DNA of 64,000 nucleotides from Deltaproteobacteria bacterium (lineage in GTDB: Bacteria > Desulfobacterota > Binatia > HRBIN30 > CADEER01), in contig JAJCZJ010000027.1 of the NCBI GenBank assembly GCA_029262455.1, positions 1 to 64,000 of the forward strand. The letters run 5' to 3'. The position numbers were made by a program, and so were the translations under genes. Under the pieces are notes generated by a model, which ran no database searches, was not told the origin of the DNA, and saw only the letters and a list, made by a program, of their open reading frames with translations. This document shows positions 26,309 to 35,107 of the stretch, in pieces; positions within the stretch are counted from its first letter, which is position 1, and each line of letters opens with the position of its first letter.

Positions 26309-27667
26309 TCAAACCGCAACTCGCTTCCAGCGGTCGCCGCGAAATCGAGTCGTCTTGAGGAGCGACCGCACTGCGTAATCACCCAATAGAGCTACCCAAA
26401 CCCAGGTCAGTCCCAAATCGAAGGCGTAGGTAACGACCGAAGCGAATCCGAGCCGGGCACCGTAAAAACCAAGAATTAGACAGTACAAGGGGAAGCGCGT
26501 ATCGCCCGCACCGCGCAGCGCTCCGCCGAGAGTGAAATCGAGCGCCATCAAGGGCTGAGCGACGGCCAAGGTGCGGATGAACGGCACTGCGTCGGCAATG
26601 ACTTTGGGATCCGAAACGAAAGCACGCGCGATCGTTTCAGCGCCGAAAAAAATGATGACGCCAGCCGCCGACATCAAATAGACCGAGAGTCGCGCCGCCT
26701 CCCAACCCGCTCGCTGCGCTTCTTCGACGTCGCCTGCGCCGAGCTTTTGTCCGACGATCGTAGAGGCAGCTGCGCTGAAGCCCAGCCCGGGCAAGAACGA
26801 CAGGGCCAAGATCCGAACTCCGATGAAATATGCTGCGATCGCTTCCGTGCCGTAATTCGATGCGACGATGAGATAAAGGAAAAATCCGATCTGCAAGAAA
26901 CACTGCTCGACGGCTGCCGGAAAGCCGATGCGGAGAATACGCCGTGTCAGACCGAGATCGAGTTTGAGGCCCTCGCGGCGCAAACGCAGCACTGAACCCG
27001 GTCGCCGCACCACGAAGAACGCCAACACAGCCCCCAAGGTGAAGGCCAATGAACTTGCCAATCCGGACCCGCGCGCACCGAGCGCCGGAAATCCGAGCGC
27101 GCCGAAGATCAACACATAGTTCGCTGCGATGTTGAACACGTTGACCGTCGCTCCAATGACCAGAGGCGTGCGCATGTCTCCCGCACCTCGATACGCGGCG
27201 GCGAATATCTCGAAACAAGCCGCCATTGGGATGCCGAGCGCCAACAAGCGCAGATACCCGGCGCCCTGCTCGACCACTTCCGGCTCGACCCCGAACGCCG
27301 CCACCAACTCGTACGAAAACAGGAAGATCGGCAGAGCCACACCCACTCCGAACAAAGCGGCTGTGTAGATCGATTGCGCCAGAACCTTCTCGGCGTCGAG
27401 CATTCGACCCGCTCCGACGAAGCGAGCAACCGTCGCGATGGTCCCGGTACCGACCGCGACCATTACAACGTGCGCCGCATGTAGGACCTGCGCTCCAACT
27501 CCCACACCTGCGAGCGGCTGCGCACCGAGCCGCCCGACCATCAGAGTGTCTACCAGCCCGACCAAGGACTCGAGCCCAAAGGTGAGGATTGCCGGCCAGG
27601 CCAGCAGCCAGACTTTTCGCATGAGGCTCTGCGACTCTTGGTCCCCGATCGCCTCACCCGCCCCCAT
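26309..27667 (-). CDS. MATE-family multidrug/cation efflux protein
   Basis: The 452-residue inner-membrane antiporter has about 12 hydrophobic segments in two homologous halves. The N-terminal half carries the family start (LAWPAILTFGLESLVGLVDTLMVGRLG), and the repeat at mid-protein begins IGFPAAVEQCFLQIGFF. MATE proteins expel cationic compounds using Na+ or H+ gradients; the substrate is not predictable. It stands alone upstream of pckA. Confidence 0.88.
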   Translation of the reverse strand: MGAGEAIGDQESQSLMRKVWLLAWPAILTFGLESLVGLVDTLMVGRLGAQPLAGVGVGAQVLHAAHVVMVAVGTGTIATVARFVGAGRMLDAEKVLAQSIYTAALFGVGVALPIFLFSYELVAAFGVEPEVVEQGAGYLRLLALGIPMAACFEIFAAAYRGAGDMRTPLVIGATVNVFNIAANYVLIFGALGFPALGARGSGLASSLAFTLGAVLAFFVVRRPGSVLRLRREGLKLDLGLTRRILRIGFPAAVEQCFLQIGFFLYLIVASNYGTEAIAAYFIGVRILALSFLPGLGFSAAASTIVGQKLGAGDVEEAQRAGWEAARLSVYLMSAAGVIIFFGAETIARAFVSDPKVIADAVPFIRTLAVAQPLMALDFTLGGALRGAGDTRFPLYCLILGFYGARLGFASVVTYAFDLGLTWVWVALLGDYAVRSLLKTTRFRGDRWKRVAV

Positions 27668-27772
27668 CCCCTTACGCCACCGGAAGGTACCAGCGAAGTC
27701 AATTGGCCTTGTTTCTACGATAGTGAACGACGCGTCCGCGTCGAGTCGAGCCCACCCCGACGCCGACGCCCA

Positions 27773-28414
27773 CTACAAGATGTCGACGGTCACCAATTCG
27801 ACATTGCGAAATCGGTAGAGCTCGGCCGGCCGGTGGGCGCCGCCACGCTTGCGGCCGACCGCCTCGAGAAGATTGGTGGCGCGTAACTTTTTCTGGAAAT
27901 TGCGTCGATCGAGCTGGCGCCCCAAGATTACTTCATAGGCGATCTGCAGCTCGCTGAGAGTGAAGTCGGGTGCGAGCAAGGCGCGGACGATATTGGTGTA
28001 GCCCAGTTTCGCGCGCAGGCGCTCGACCGCCTCGCCTGCGACGAGCGAATGGTCGTAGGCGAGTGGCGGCAGCGCCCCCACATCGGCCCACTGGGTGTCT
28101 GCATAGCGTTGCGAAACCCTGACCGCATCGACTGAGGGCACCAGCGCCAGGTAGGCAGTCGATACGACGCGGGCACCCGGATCACGGTTGGGATCGCCGA
28201 AGGTCCGCAACTGCTCGAGGTAGACATTCTCCGGTCGCTCGAGGTCGAGCTCGCGGCGCGCCACTTCTTCGAGCGACTCGTCATCTCCGACCAGACTACC
28301 GGGAAAAGCCCAGTGACCCGCAAACGGCCCGTCGCGGATTTCGACCAGACGCGCCAAGAGATTCCGCTCGCCCAAGGCGAGCACGACGACGTCCACCGCG
28401 ACCAGGGCCGGCAT
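27773..28414 (-). CDS. nrtR: NrtR-type Nudix/winged-helix repressor of NAD synthesis
   Basis: The 213-residue protein has an N-terminal Nudix fold (about 1-140) and a C-terminal winged helix (about 145-213). The Nudix box is degenerate: GSLVGDDESLEEVARREL continues LDLERP rather than REETG, as in NrtR regulators that bind ADP-ribose without hydrolysis. RTFGDPNRDPGARVVSTAYLALVP and DRRNFQKKL are typical of NrtR. It lies 15 bp after nadA on the same strand, and a palindrome overlaps the shared promoter, so autoregulation is likely. Confidence 0.88.
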   Translation of the reverse strand: MPALVAVDVVVLALGERNLLARLVEIRDGPFAGHWAFPGSLVGDDESLEEVARRELDLERPENVYLEQLRTFGDPNRDPGARVVSTAYLALVPSVDAVRVSQRYADTQWADVGALPPLAYDHSLVAGEAVERLRAKLGYTNIVRALLAPDFTLSELQIAYEVILGRQLDRRNFQKKLRATNLLEAVGRKRGGAHRPAELYRFRNVELVTVDIL

Positions 28415-28429
28415 GAGACTCCGCCGCCG

Positions 28430-29434
28430 TCAGCTCAGCTCAAACATTCGACGCAGCGACTTCTCGGCGTCGGCTCTCAGCCCCTCCTCGAGGTGGATCT
28501 CATGACGCATTTGGCGCAACGACTCGAGAGTCGCGTCGAGGGTGATCATCTTCATGAACTGACAGAGCTTGCAGGCTTTGTAGAATTTCTTCTCCGGCAC
28601 TTCGAGGATCAGCTTGTCGGACAAGCCACACTCGGTGACGATGAGAAACTCGTCGGCGGGACTTTCCTTGGCATAGCGCACCATACCGCTGGTCGACAAG
28701 ACGGCGTCGGCGAGTTCGAGCACGTCCGACCGACACTCCGGGTGCACGAGAACTTTCAAGTTCGGAATCCCCTTCTTCACCGACAGAATGTTCTCCGGCG
28801 TAATCTGATGGTGCACATAACAATTGCCATCCCAGGAGATCACCGTCTTCGAGGTCTCCTTCTGCACGTAGTTGGCCAGGTGCTCATCCGGCACGAAAAG
28901 GATGTGTTCCGAATCGAGTTGTTCGACGACCTTCACGGCGTTTGACGAAGTAACGCACACATCGACCACAGCCTTCACCGCTGCCGTAGTGTTGACGTAA
29001 GCGACGACCATCAGATCGGGATAGAGCTTGCGCAACTCATCGCGGCGCTCGACCAACTCGTCGGGATCGACGCTGTCGGCAAGCGAACAGCCGGCCCGCA
29101 TGTCGGGCAACAGCACGGTCTTCGAAGGCGCCAGAATCTTCGCGGACTCGGCCATGAAGTGAACACCACAAAAGACGATGACGTCCTCTTCGAGCTCGGT
29201 CCCACGGCGCGCCAGCTCGAGCGAATCGCCCACGAAATCCGCAACCTGATAGATCTCCGGCCGCTGGTAATTGTGCGCCAAGATTGCCGCGTTGCGCTCT
29301 TTCTTGAGCGCCTCGATTTCCGCAATGACTCCCGCCATCCGATCGCACTCTTCGGCCGAGTAGATCGTCGGCATGTCGAGTGCCTGAAACTTGGTATTGA
29401 GATCCTGTCCGGTCACGGCAGTTTCGGTTGTCAT
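28430..29434 (-). CDS. nadA: Quinolinate synthase
   Basis: NadA condenses iminoaspartate with dihydroxyacetone phosphate using a [4Fe-4S] cluster. The 334-residue protein has AHNYQRPEIYQVADFVGDS (N terminus), VFCGVHFMAES, AYVNTTAAVKA, CVTSSNAVKVV, ECGLSDKL and CKLCQFMKMITL; the Cys residues in these blocks include the cluster ligands. GGAGGAACC precedes the ATG. nadB and nadC are not in the window. Probably repressed by the co-transcribed NrtR. Confidence 0.95.
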   Translation of the reverse strand: MTTETAVTGQDLNTKFQALDMPTIYSAEECDRMAGVIAEIEALKKERNAAILAHNYQRPEIYQVADFVGDSLELARRGTELEEDVIVFCGVHFMAESAKILAPSKTVLLPDMRAGCSLADSVDPDELVERRDELRKLYPDLMVVAYVNTTAAVKAVVDVCVTSSNAVKVVEQLDSEHILFVPDEHLANYVQKETSKTVISWDGNCYVHHQITPENILSVKKGIPNLKVLVHPECRSDVLELADAVLSTSGMVRYAKESPADEFLIVTECGLSDKLILEVPEKKFYKACKLCQFMKMITLDATLESLRQMRHEIHLEEGLRADAEKSLRRMFELS

Positions 29435-29446
29435 AGCGGTTCCTCC

Positions 29447-29482
29447 GTTTGTGTATTATGTACACAAACACGTCAGGGTCAA
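29447..29482 (-). promoter_or_regulatory. nadA-nrtR promoter with palindromic NrtR operator
   Basis: On the minus strand, TTGACC (29477-29482) and CATAAT (29455-29460) are separated by 16 bp, a good sigma70-type promoter. GTTTGTGTA (29447-29455) and TACACAAAC (29461-29469) form a perfect 9-bp inverted repeat with a 5-bp centre, containing GT-N7-AC, the core I recall for NrtR boxes. The palindrome covers the -10 and start region and ends next to the nadA ribosome-binding site, well placed for repression. Confidence 0.75.
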
Positions 29483-29546
29483 GCCTTGGGCCGAAAAAAG
29501 GCGCTGCAAGCATTGCCAGCAGCGCCACAGCACCTATTCTCCGAGC

Positions 29547-29732
29547 ATGACTCTCACCACCGCTCACAAGATTCTCATCGCCAGCGCGGTCGCTTTCTTC
29601 CTCTTCTTTACCGTCCACCAGGCGCGGTCCTACAGCGCCAGCGGTGACACCCAAGCACTCGTTGCCGCGCTACTTTCGCTAGCCGCATGCGTCGGCCTCG
29701 CCCTCTATTATCAGACCATCGGTTCGAAATGA
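29547..29732 (+). CDS. Small two-helix membrane protein, unknown function
   Basis: The 61-residue protein (MTLTTAHKILIASAVAFF...) has two hydrophobic segments, about residues 8-25 and 38-56. It is divergent from nadA and convergent with the agmatine deiminase gene, leaving only 8 bp between stops. I do not recognise the family; the ribosome-binding site is weak. Confidence 0.5.
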   Translation: MTLTTAHKILIASAVAFFLFFTVHQARSYSASGDTQALVAALLSLAACVGLALYYQTIGSK

Positions 29733-29740
29733 CTCTGGCT

Positions 29741-30790
29741 TCACGCAGGTTGCTGCTGCGTAATACAGTGAAACGCCCCCAACCCCGCCACCAGGTCGAC
29801 CGCCTCGATTCCGACGATCCGACGGCCGGGAAACAACGCCGCTAGACACTGCAGCGCCGCGTCGTCCCGGTCGCATCCGAAGACCGGCACCACCACCAGC
29901 GAATTGGCAATATAGAAGTTCGCGTAGCTCGCCGGCAGGCGATGACCGTCGTCGTACAACGCCGGTGGCATCGGCAGAGTGTGAATCTCCAGAGATCGCC
30001 CCTCTTCGTCGACCGCGCGTTCCAATCGCTGCACATTGGCGCGCAATGGCTCGAAGTTGGCATCGCCCCGATCGTGCTCGATCGCCGTCACCACGCTGCG
30101 CGGGCCGACGAAACGAGTGACGTCATCGATATGACCGTCGGTATCGTCGCCGACGATTCCGTCGCCCAACCAAATACAGTGGCTGAGTCCGAGCGTCGCG
30201 CGCAGCACTTCCTCGATCTGCTCGCGCGCGTACGTCGGGTTGCGATTCGGATTGAGCAAACACGACTCCGTCGTCAGCACTGTCCCGCTGCCGTTGACGT
30301 CGATCGATCCGCCTTCGAGAACGACGCCCGGCGAGTACAGCGGCATCCCGAGGATTTCCTGCAAGCGCGACGGTACCAGGTCGTCGGCATCCCAAGGCGG
30401 ATACTTGCCGCCCCAGGCGTTGTAGGACCAGTCGATCAACATAGTCTCGCGCTCACCGTCGCGATCCCGCACGACGAAGGTCGGCCCGTGGTCGCGCATC
30501 CACGCGTCGTTGGTCGCGACCTCGTATAGGGCGACTCGATCGAGCCCGGCGCCCTCGCTTGTCAGCAAGTCCCGGACACGATCCGTCGACGACCGCGGAT
30601 CGACGAGGATGTGGACGCTCTCGACAGAACTCAGCTCCGCCGCCAGCTTCGCCCATATCCGAGGAACGGCCTCCATTTTGCCCGGCCAGGTTTCGGGGTT
30701 GTGTGGCCAGGACAGCCAAGTTGCAGCGTGCGGCTCCCACTCCGCCGGCATTCTGAAGCCGGCAGAAGCGGGGGGTCTATCGCCCATCAT
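29741..30790 (-). CDS. aguA: Agmatine deiminase
   Basis: AguA hydrolyses agmatine to N-carbamoylputrescine. The roughly 349-residue guanidino-modifying enzyme starts at the ATG at 30790, overlapping the aguB stop (ATGA). Motifs are MPAEWEPHAATWLSWPHNPETWPG, NDAWMRDHGPTFV, VLEGGSIDVNG, DTDGHIDDVTRFV (catalytic His/Asp) and, near the C terminus, the nucleophile Cys in FHCITQQQP. Together with aguB it makes putrescine. Confidence 0.94.
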   Translation of the reverse strand: MMGDRPPASAGFRMPAEWEPHAATWLSWPHNPETWPGKMEAVPRIWAKLAAELSSVESVHILVDPRSSTDRVRDLLTSEGAGLDRVALYEVATNDAWMRDHGPTFVVRDRDGERETMLIDWSYNAWGGKYPPWDADDLVPSRLQEILGMPLYSPGVVLEGGSIDVNGSGTVLTTESCLLNPNRNPTYAREQIEEVLRATLGLSHCIWLGDGIVGDDTDGHIDDVTRFVGPRSVVTAIEHDRGDANFEPLRANVQRLERAVDEEGRSLEIHTLPMPPALYDDGHRLPASYANFYIANSLVVVPVFGCDRDDAALQCLAALFPGRRIVGIEAVDLVAGLGAFHCITQQQPA

Positions 30791-31659
30791 TCGTCGAGAT
30801 AACGCCGCTCGATGCCGCCGTAGGCGTCGATGCGTCGATCGCGCAGAAACGGCCAGTTGCGCCGCGTCTCCGAGATCAAACCGAGATCGCACTCGACGAC
30901 CAGCACCTCTTCGCGGTCTTCGCTAGCGCGGGCGAGGATATTGCCGAAGGGGTCGCAGACGAAGGAGCCGCCCCAGAACTCCAGCCCCTCCTCGGTGCCG
31001 ATCCGATTCGCAGCGGCCACGAAAACACCGTTGGCGATCGCGTGTCCGCGCTGCACCGTCTCCCAGGCCGAGTGCTGCTGGGCGCCAAACTCTTTCTTCT
31101 CCGCGTGATGCCAGCCGATCGCTGTCGGGTAGAACAGCAACTCCGCACCGCGCAGCGCGGTCAGCCGTGCCGCCTCGGGAAACCATTGATCCCAGCAGAT
31201 CAGGGTTCCGACCTTCATGTGCTGCGTCGGGAACGAGAGGAAGCCTCGATCCCCCGGCGCGAAGTAGAACTTCTCGTAATACAGTGGGTCATCCGGGATG
31301 TGCATCTTGCGATAGACCCCGAGCAACCGGCCATCGGCGTCGTTCACTGTGGCGGAGTTGTGAAAGACTCCCTCGGCGCGCTTCTCGAAGATCGAGCCGA
31401 TCACCACGACTCCGTGCCGCGCCGCGGCCTCGCCCAGCGCCTGCGTCGTCGGCCCCGGGATCGGCTCCGCCATGTCGAATCGACCGGGATCCTCGACCTG
31501 GCAAAAGTAGTCGGAGAGGAAAAGTTCCTGAAGACCGACGATCTTGGCGCCACGCGACGCCGCCTCAGCTATCCCGTCGAGCGCCTTGCTCAGATTTTCC
31601 GAGGCGTTGCCGCTGCTGCGCATCTGGACCAAGCCCAAACCAACCGAAGACCCACTCAT
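30787..31659 (-). CDS. aguB: N-carbamoylputrescine amidase
   Basis: AguB hydrolyses N-carbamoylputrescine to putrescine, CO2 and ammonia. The roughly 290-residue nitrilase-superfamily protein starts at the ATG at 31659. The triad is visible: Glu in LQELFLSDYF, Lys in YRKMHIPDDP, Cys in GTLICWDQWFPE. The motif HRxxWPFLRDRRID-like end (RRNWPFLRDRRIDAYGG) is characteristic. No arginine decarboxylase is in the window, so agmatine must come from elsewhere. Confidence 0.94.
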   Translation of the reverse strand: MSGSSVGLGLVQMRSSGNASENLSKALDGIAEAASRGAKIVGLQELFLSDYFCQVEDPGRFDMAEPIPGPTTQALGEAAARHGVVVIGSIFEKRAEGVFHNSATVNDADGRLLGVYRKMHIPDDPLYYEKFYFAPGDRGFLSFPTQHMKVGTLICWDQWFPEAARLTALRGAELLFYPTAIGWHHAEKKEFGAQQHSAWETVQRGHAIANGVFVAAANRIGTEEGLEFWGGSFVCDPFGNILARASEDREEVLVVECDLGLISETRRNWPFLRDRRIDAYGGIERRYLDE

Positions 31660-31746
31660 GGCCACGACACTACACTCTGCACTTCGCGTCGTCGATTGAA
31701 GTGTGGGCATGGTGTCGACTGTCTCCGCGCGATAGCGTCACTTCGC

Positions 31747-34314
31747 ATGGAAGACATCGAGCGCCGATTCTCCGAAGAAGCCAAGCAGGCACTGCAGCTC
31801 GCCGTCCGCGACGCTGGCGGCAATGAGGTATTCGCGCTCGGCTCGGTACTCGATGGTCGCATTTCCGATGTACGCGTGCTGGCTCGGGGGAACCGAAGCG
31901 CCGTACCGGCGTTGATGCAGATTCCGCGCCCAGGCGAAGTCGTAGTCCACAACCATCCATCCGGCAATCTAGAGCCGTCGGAGGCCGACCTGCAGATTGC
32001 CTCGGCTCTCGGTAATGACGGAGTCGGATTCTACATTGTCGACAACGTCGTAGGCCGCGTCTACGCGGTCGTCGAGCCACACCAAGAAGAGCGCGACAAG
32101 CTCATCGATCCGGAAGCAGCCATGCAGATCCTCGGACCGGCGGGGTTGCTTGCCAGTAAGCTCGACGACTACGAGCACCGTCCACAGCAGCTGGAAATGA
32201 TGAACTCCGTGGTGCAGGCTTTCAACGATCGCGAGGTCCTGCTGGTCGAAGCCGGCACGGGTACGGGCAAGTCGCTCGCGTACTTGGTCCCGGCGATTCT
32301 CTGGGCCCGGGCAAATCGTCAAAGAATCATTGTTTCGACGCACACCATCAACCTGCAAGAACAACTCGTCAGCAAGGATCTTCCTGAGCTTGCCGAGCTT
32401 GCCGAGCCCGCCAAACAATTCGGTCTAGAGTTCTCCTTTGCCCTGGTCAAAGGACGCGGCAACTATCTGTGCCAGCGCAAAGCAGCACAGGTGGAAGCGC
32501 AGCCCGGATTGTTGATCGAGGACGACTTATCGCGCGAGATGAGCGACATCCTCGCCTGGTCGCACAAGACGACTGACGGGAGTTTGGCCGACCTTCCGAA
32601 CCGCCCACACCCCGCCGTCTGGGAGCAAGTCATATCCGAGAGCGACAATTGCCTGCGCGCTCGGTGCCCATTCTACTCGAAGTGCTTCTTCTACAGCGCG
32701 CGTCGTCGAGCCGCCGCCGCTGACATTCTGGTCGTCAACCACCACTTGCTACTCGCCGACCTCGCGCTGCGCAGCGAAACCCAGAACCGCACCCAGAATG
32801 CCGTCCTGCCACCGGCGCAACACGTCATCATTGACGAAGCGCACCACCTCGAGGATGTCGCCACCGCGCACTTCGGATTCCGCACCAGCCTGCTAGCACT
32901 CGAACGCACTCTGTCGCGCTTGCAGGGCCGCCGCGATCCGTCGCGCGGAGTCCTGCCTTCCCTCTCGATGGCGCTCGACTCGACGCCGAACATCGACACC
33001 AGCGCCAGCCGCTGGATCGACGAGCGGCTCACGCCGCGACGTCACAGCGTCCAACTCGACGCCGAGCAATGCTTCGGGGAGATGACCGAGGCGTACATCG
33101 CCATGTTCGAAAACGACGGATCGACGACGGCACCGCCCAAAGTCCGCATCACCGAACAAATCGCAGACACTCCGATGTGGCGCAACTTCCGCGAGCGCCT
33201 CGGACGACTCGCCGCCGCTGTCGACGTGTTTGCCCGCGAATCCGCGGCGCTGATGGAGTTGATCGACACGGCATTTCCAGAGAAACGGCCGCAACAGATC
33301 GATTTCCTCACGACGGAACTCAACGCCCACCGAGGACGTCTCCAGGGATTCGCAACCGCGATCGAGGCCTTCCTCGTCGATGAGATCGGTGTCTGCCGCT
33401 GGCTAGAGCTGCGCAGAAGGCCGAAGCGTCCGCCGAGCCTCGAGCTGCACACGGCTCCCATCGACGTCGCCAGCGGGCTACACGACGGACTCCTGGAACC
33501 GTTCCATACGATCGTCATGACATCCGCCACGCTGGCCGTAGACCGGCGCTTCGATTACCCGCGCACGCGGCTCGGAATCAACCGCATCGATCCGCCCGAA
33601 CGCGCCCGCGAAAGCCTGATCGACTCGCCGTTCGATTACCAGCGGCAGGTTGCGCTGATCTGCCCGGTCAACATCCCCGCACCCGGCAGCGGCGGCTACG
33701 AACAAGCCTCACACGAGGCGATGCAGCTCGGCCTGCGCTTGGCAGGTGGGGGGACGTTTGTCCTGCTCACATCCTACGGTGCTCTCAACAGGGCGGCCGA
33801 GGCTTTGGGCCCGTCGCTGGTACGCGACGGGTGGACCGTGCTGCGCCAGGGGGAGATGTCGCGGCCGGTGCTGCTCGACCGCTTCCGCCATGCGGAGAAA
33901 GGCGTACTCTTCGCCACCGACAGCTTCTGGGAGGGAGTCGACGTGCGCGGCGACAGTCTGCGCTGCGTCATCATCGCCCGCCTGCCCTTTCGGGTACCGT
34001 CCGAACCGATCGAGCAAGCACGTGTCGAGGCGATCGAGCTACGCGGCGGCCAGCCGTTTCAAGAACACTCGATTCCGCAGGCCGTCCTCAAATTGAAGCA
34101 GGGCTTCGGCAGGTTGATCCGCACACAAACCGATCGCGGCTGTGTCTTGATCCTCGACAGCCGACTCGCAACACGATCGTACGGAGCGACATTCCTGAAG
34201 TCGCTGCCACCAGCGCAGCAACACATCGGCAAGACTCACGTCGTTTTTCAACGTATGCGCGAGTTCTTTCGCGGACCGGGAGCACCGCATGAGGCGATGC
34301 CACCCCGGAACTAG
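31747..34314 (+). CDS. RadC-like JAB domain fused to DinG/XPD-family helicase
   Basis: The roughly 855-residue protein starts at ATG 31747. Residues about 1-110 carry a JAB/MPN metalloprotease-type domain of RadC style: VVVHNHPSGNLEPSEADL gives H68, H70, S72 and D81, with E27 as candidate acid. From about 145 it is a DinG-type SF2 helicase: Walker A EAGTGTGKSLAYL, four cysteines for a Fe-S cluster (NYLC, DNCLRARC, YSKC), DEAH in IIDEAHHLED, and QGFGRLIRTQTDRG as motif VI. The likely role is DNA repair; the JAB partner or substrate is unknown. Confidence 0.88.
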   Translation: MEDIERRFSEEAKQALQLAVRDAGGNEVFALGSVLDGRISDVRVLARGNRSAVPALMQIPRPGEVVVHNHPSGNLEPSEADLQIASALGNDGVGFYIVDNVVGRVYAVVEPHQEERDKLIDPEAAMQILGPAGLLASKLDDYEHRPQQLEMMNSVVQAFNDREVLLVEAGTGTGKSLAYLVPAILWARANRQRIIVSTHTINLQEQLVSKDLPELAELAEPAKQFGLEFSFALVKGRGNYLCQRKAAQVEAQPGLLIEDDLSREMSDILAWSHKTTDGSLADLPNRPHPAVWEQVISESDNCLRARCPFYSKCFFYSARRRAAAADILVVNHHLLLADLALRSETQNRTQNAVLPPAQHVIIDEAHHLEDVATAHFGFRTSLLALERTLSRLQGRRDPSRGVLPSLSMALDSTPNIDTSASRWIDERLTPRRHSVQLDAEQCFGEMTEAYIAMFENDGSTTAPPKVRITEQIADTPMWRNFRERLGRLAAAVDVFARESAALMELIDTAFPEKRPQQIDFLTTELNAHRGRLQGFATAIEAFLVDEIGVCRWLELRRRPKRPPSLELHTAPIDVASGLHDGLLEPFHTIVMTSATLAVDRRFDYPRTRLGINRIDPPERARESLIDSPFDYQRQVALICPVNIPAPGSGGYEQASHEAMQLGLRLAGGGTFVLLTSYGALNRAAEALGPSLVRDGWTVLRQGEMSRPVLLDRFRHAEKGVLFATDSFWEGVDVRGDSLRCVIIARLPFRVPSEPIEQARVEAIELRGGQPFQEHSIPQAVLKLKQGFGRLIRTQTDRGCVLILDSRLATRSYGATFLKSLPPAQQHIGKTHVVFQRMREFFRGPGAPHEAMPPRN

Positions 34315-34332
34315 ACAGACAGTTGGGGACCG

Positions 34333-35007
34333 TCAGGACGTGCGCGGCGGAATGTCTGCGGCAACCACACTTTCGACACCCTCGGACCGATCTTCCTGAG
34401 CCAACCCAGGATCGAGCCGCGCTGCGACCAACGAAACGATGATTTGGCGCATGTCCGCGAAGGCGGCGTCGAGGGAAATGCTCGGATCGCGCTCGCGTCC
34501 GATCACGACTGCCTGCAGCAGCCCGAGAAACACGTTCCCCACACCGTCGGCACCCGGGACCTCGGCGCCTACCGCCTCGTTGAGACTTCCGGTGATCGTC
34601 CTTCGCGCCCGCAGGAAGATTTCCGACATTGCCTTGCGGACTTCGGGCTTGTCGTCAGCAACTTCGAGAGTAAGCAATGTGAGAAGCTTTAGAATCCACG
34701 GCTTCTCTTCGATCATGGACCGCATTCGACTCAATGCGGTGTCGAGTGCGTCCTCCGGAGTGGTCGCCCTGTCGGCCGACTCGCGAATACTCTCCATCCA
34801 CGCCGTCGCCGCTCGATCCAAGACTGCCGCTAGCAGTCCCTCTTTGTTGCCGAAGTGGTAGTAAATCGCGGTCTTGGCGATTCCGGATCTCTCAGCCAGG
34901 CGGTCAACTCCCGTCCCAGCATAACCACGCTGAGCAAAGAGCTCGGTTGCCGCGCCGAGAATCTTCTCTCGGGTCACGTCACTTTTTTGATACGGCCCTC
35001 TTGGCAT
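34333..35007 (-). CDS. TetR-family transcriptional regulator
   Basis: The 224-residue protein has an N-terminal helix-turn-helix (REKILGAATELFAQRGYAGTGVDRLAERSGIAKTAIYYHFGNKEGLLAAV, about residues 10-57, here quoted in part) and an all-alpha ligand domain. I chose the ATG at 35007 over a GTG at 35022. It is convergent with the JAB-DinG gene. The upstream region has short palindromes (AGTGCACT at 35009-35016 and AGCACAGTGCT at 35061-35071) that could be its operator. Confidence 0.87.
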   Translation of the reverse strand: MPRGPYQKSDVTREKILGAATELFAQRGYAGTGVDRLAERSGIAKTAIYYHFGNKEGLLAAVLDRAATAWMESIRESADRATTPEDALDTALSRMRSMIEEKPWILKLLTLLTLEVADDKPEVRKAMSEIFLRARRTITGSLNEAVGAEVPGADGVGNVFLGLLQAVVIGRERDPSISLDAAFADMRQIIVSLVAARLDPGLAQEDRSEGVESVVAADIPPRTS

Positions 35008-35107
35008 CAGTGCACTCTGCACTTTCGCTACAGAGACTGGGCAGAAGCGTCAAGCCCTAGAGCACAGTGCTAGGCTGGAAATTTCGGACGGCTGCCGCAG
35101 CGCGGCC

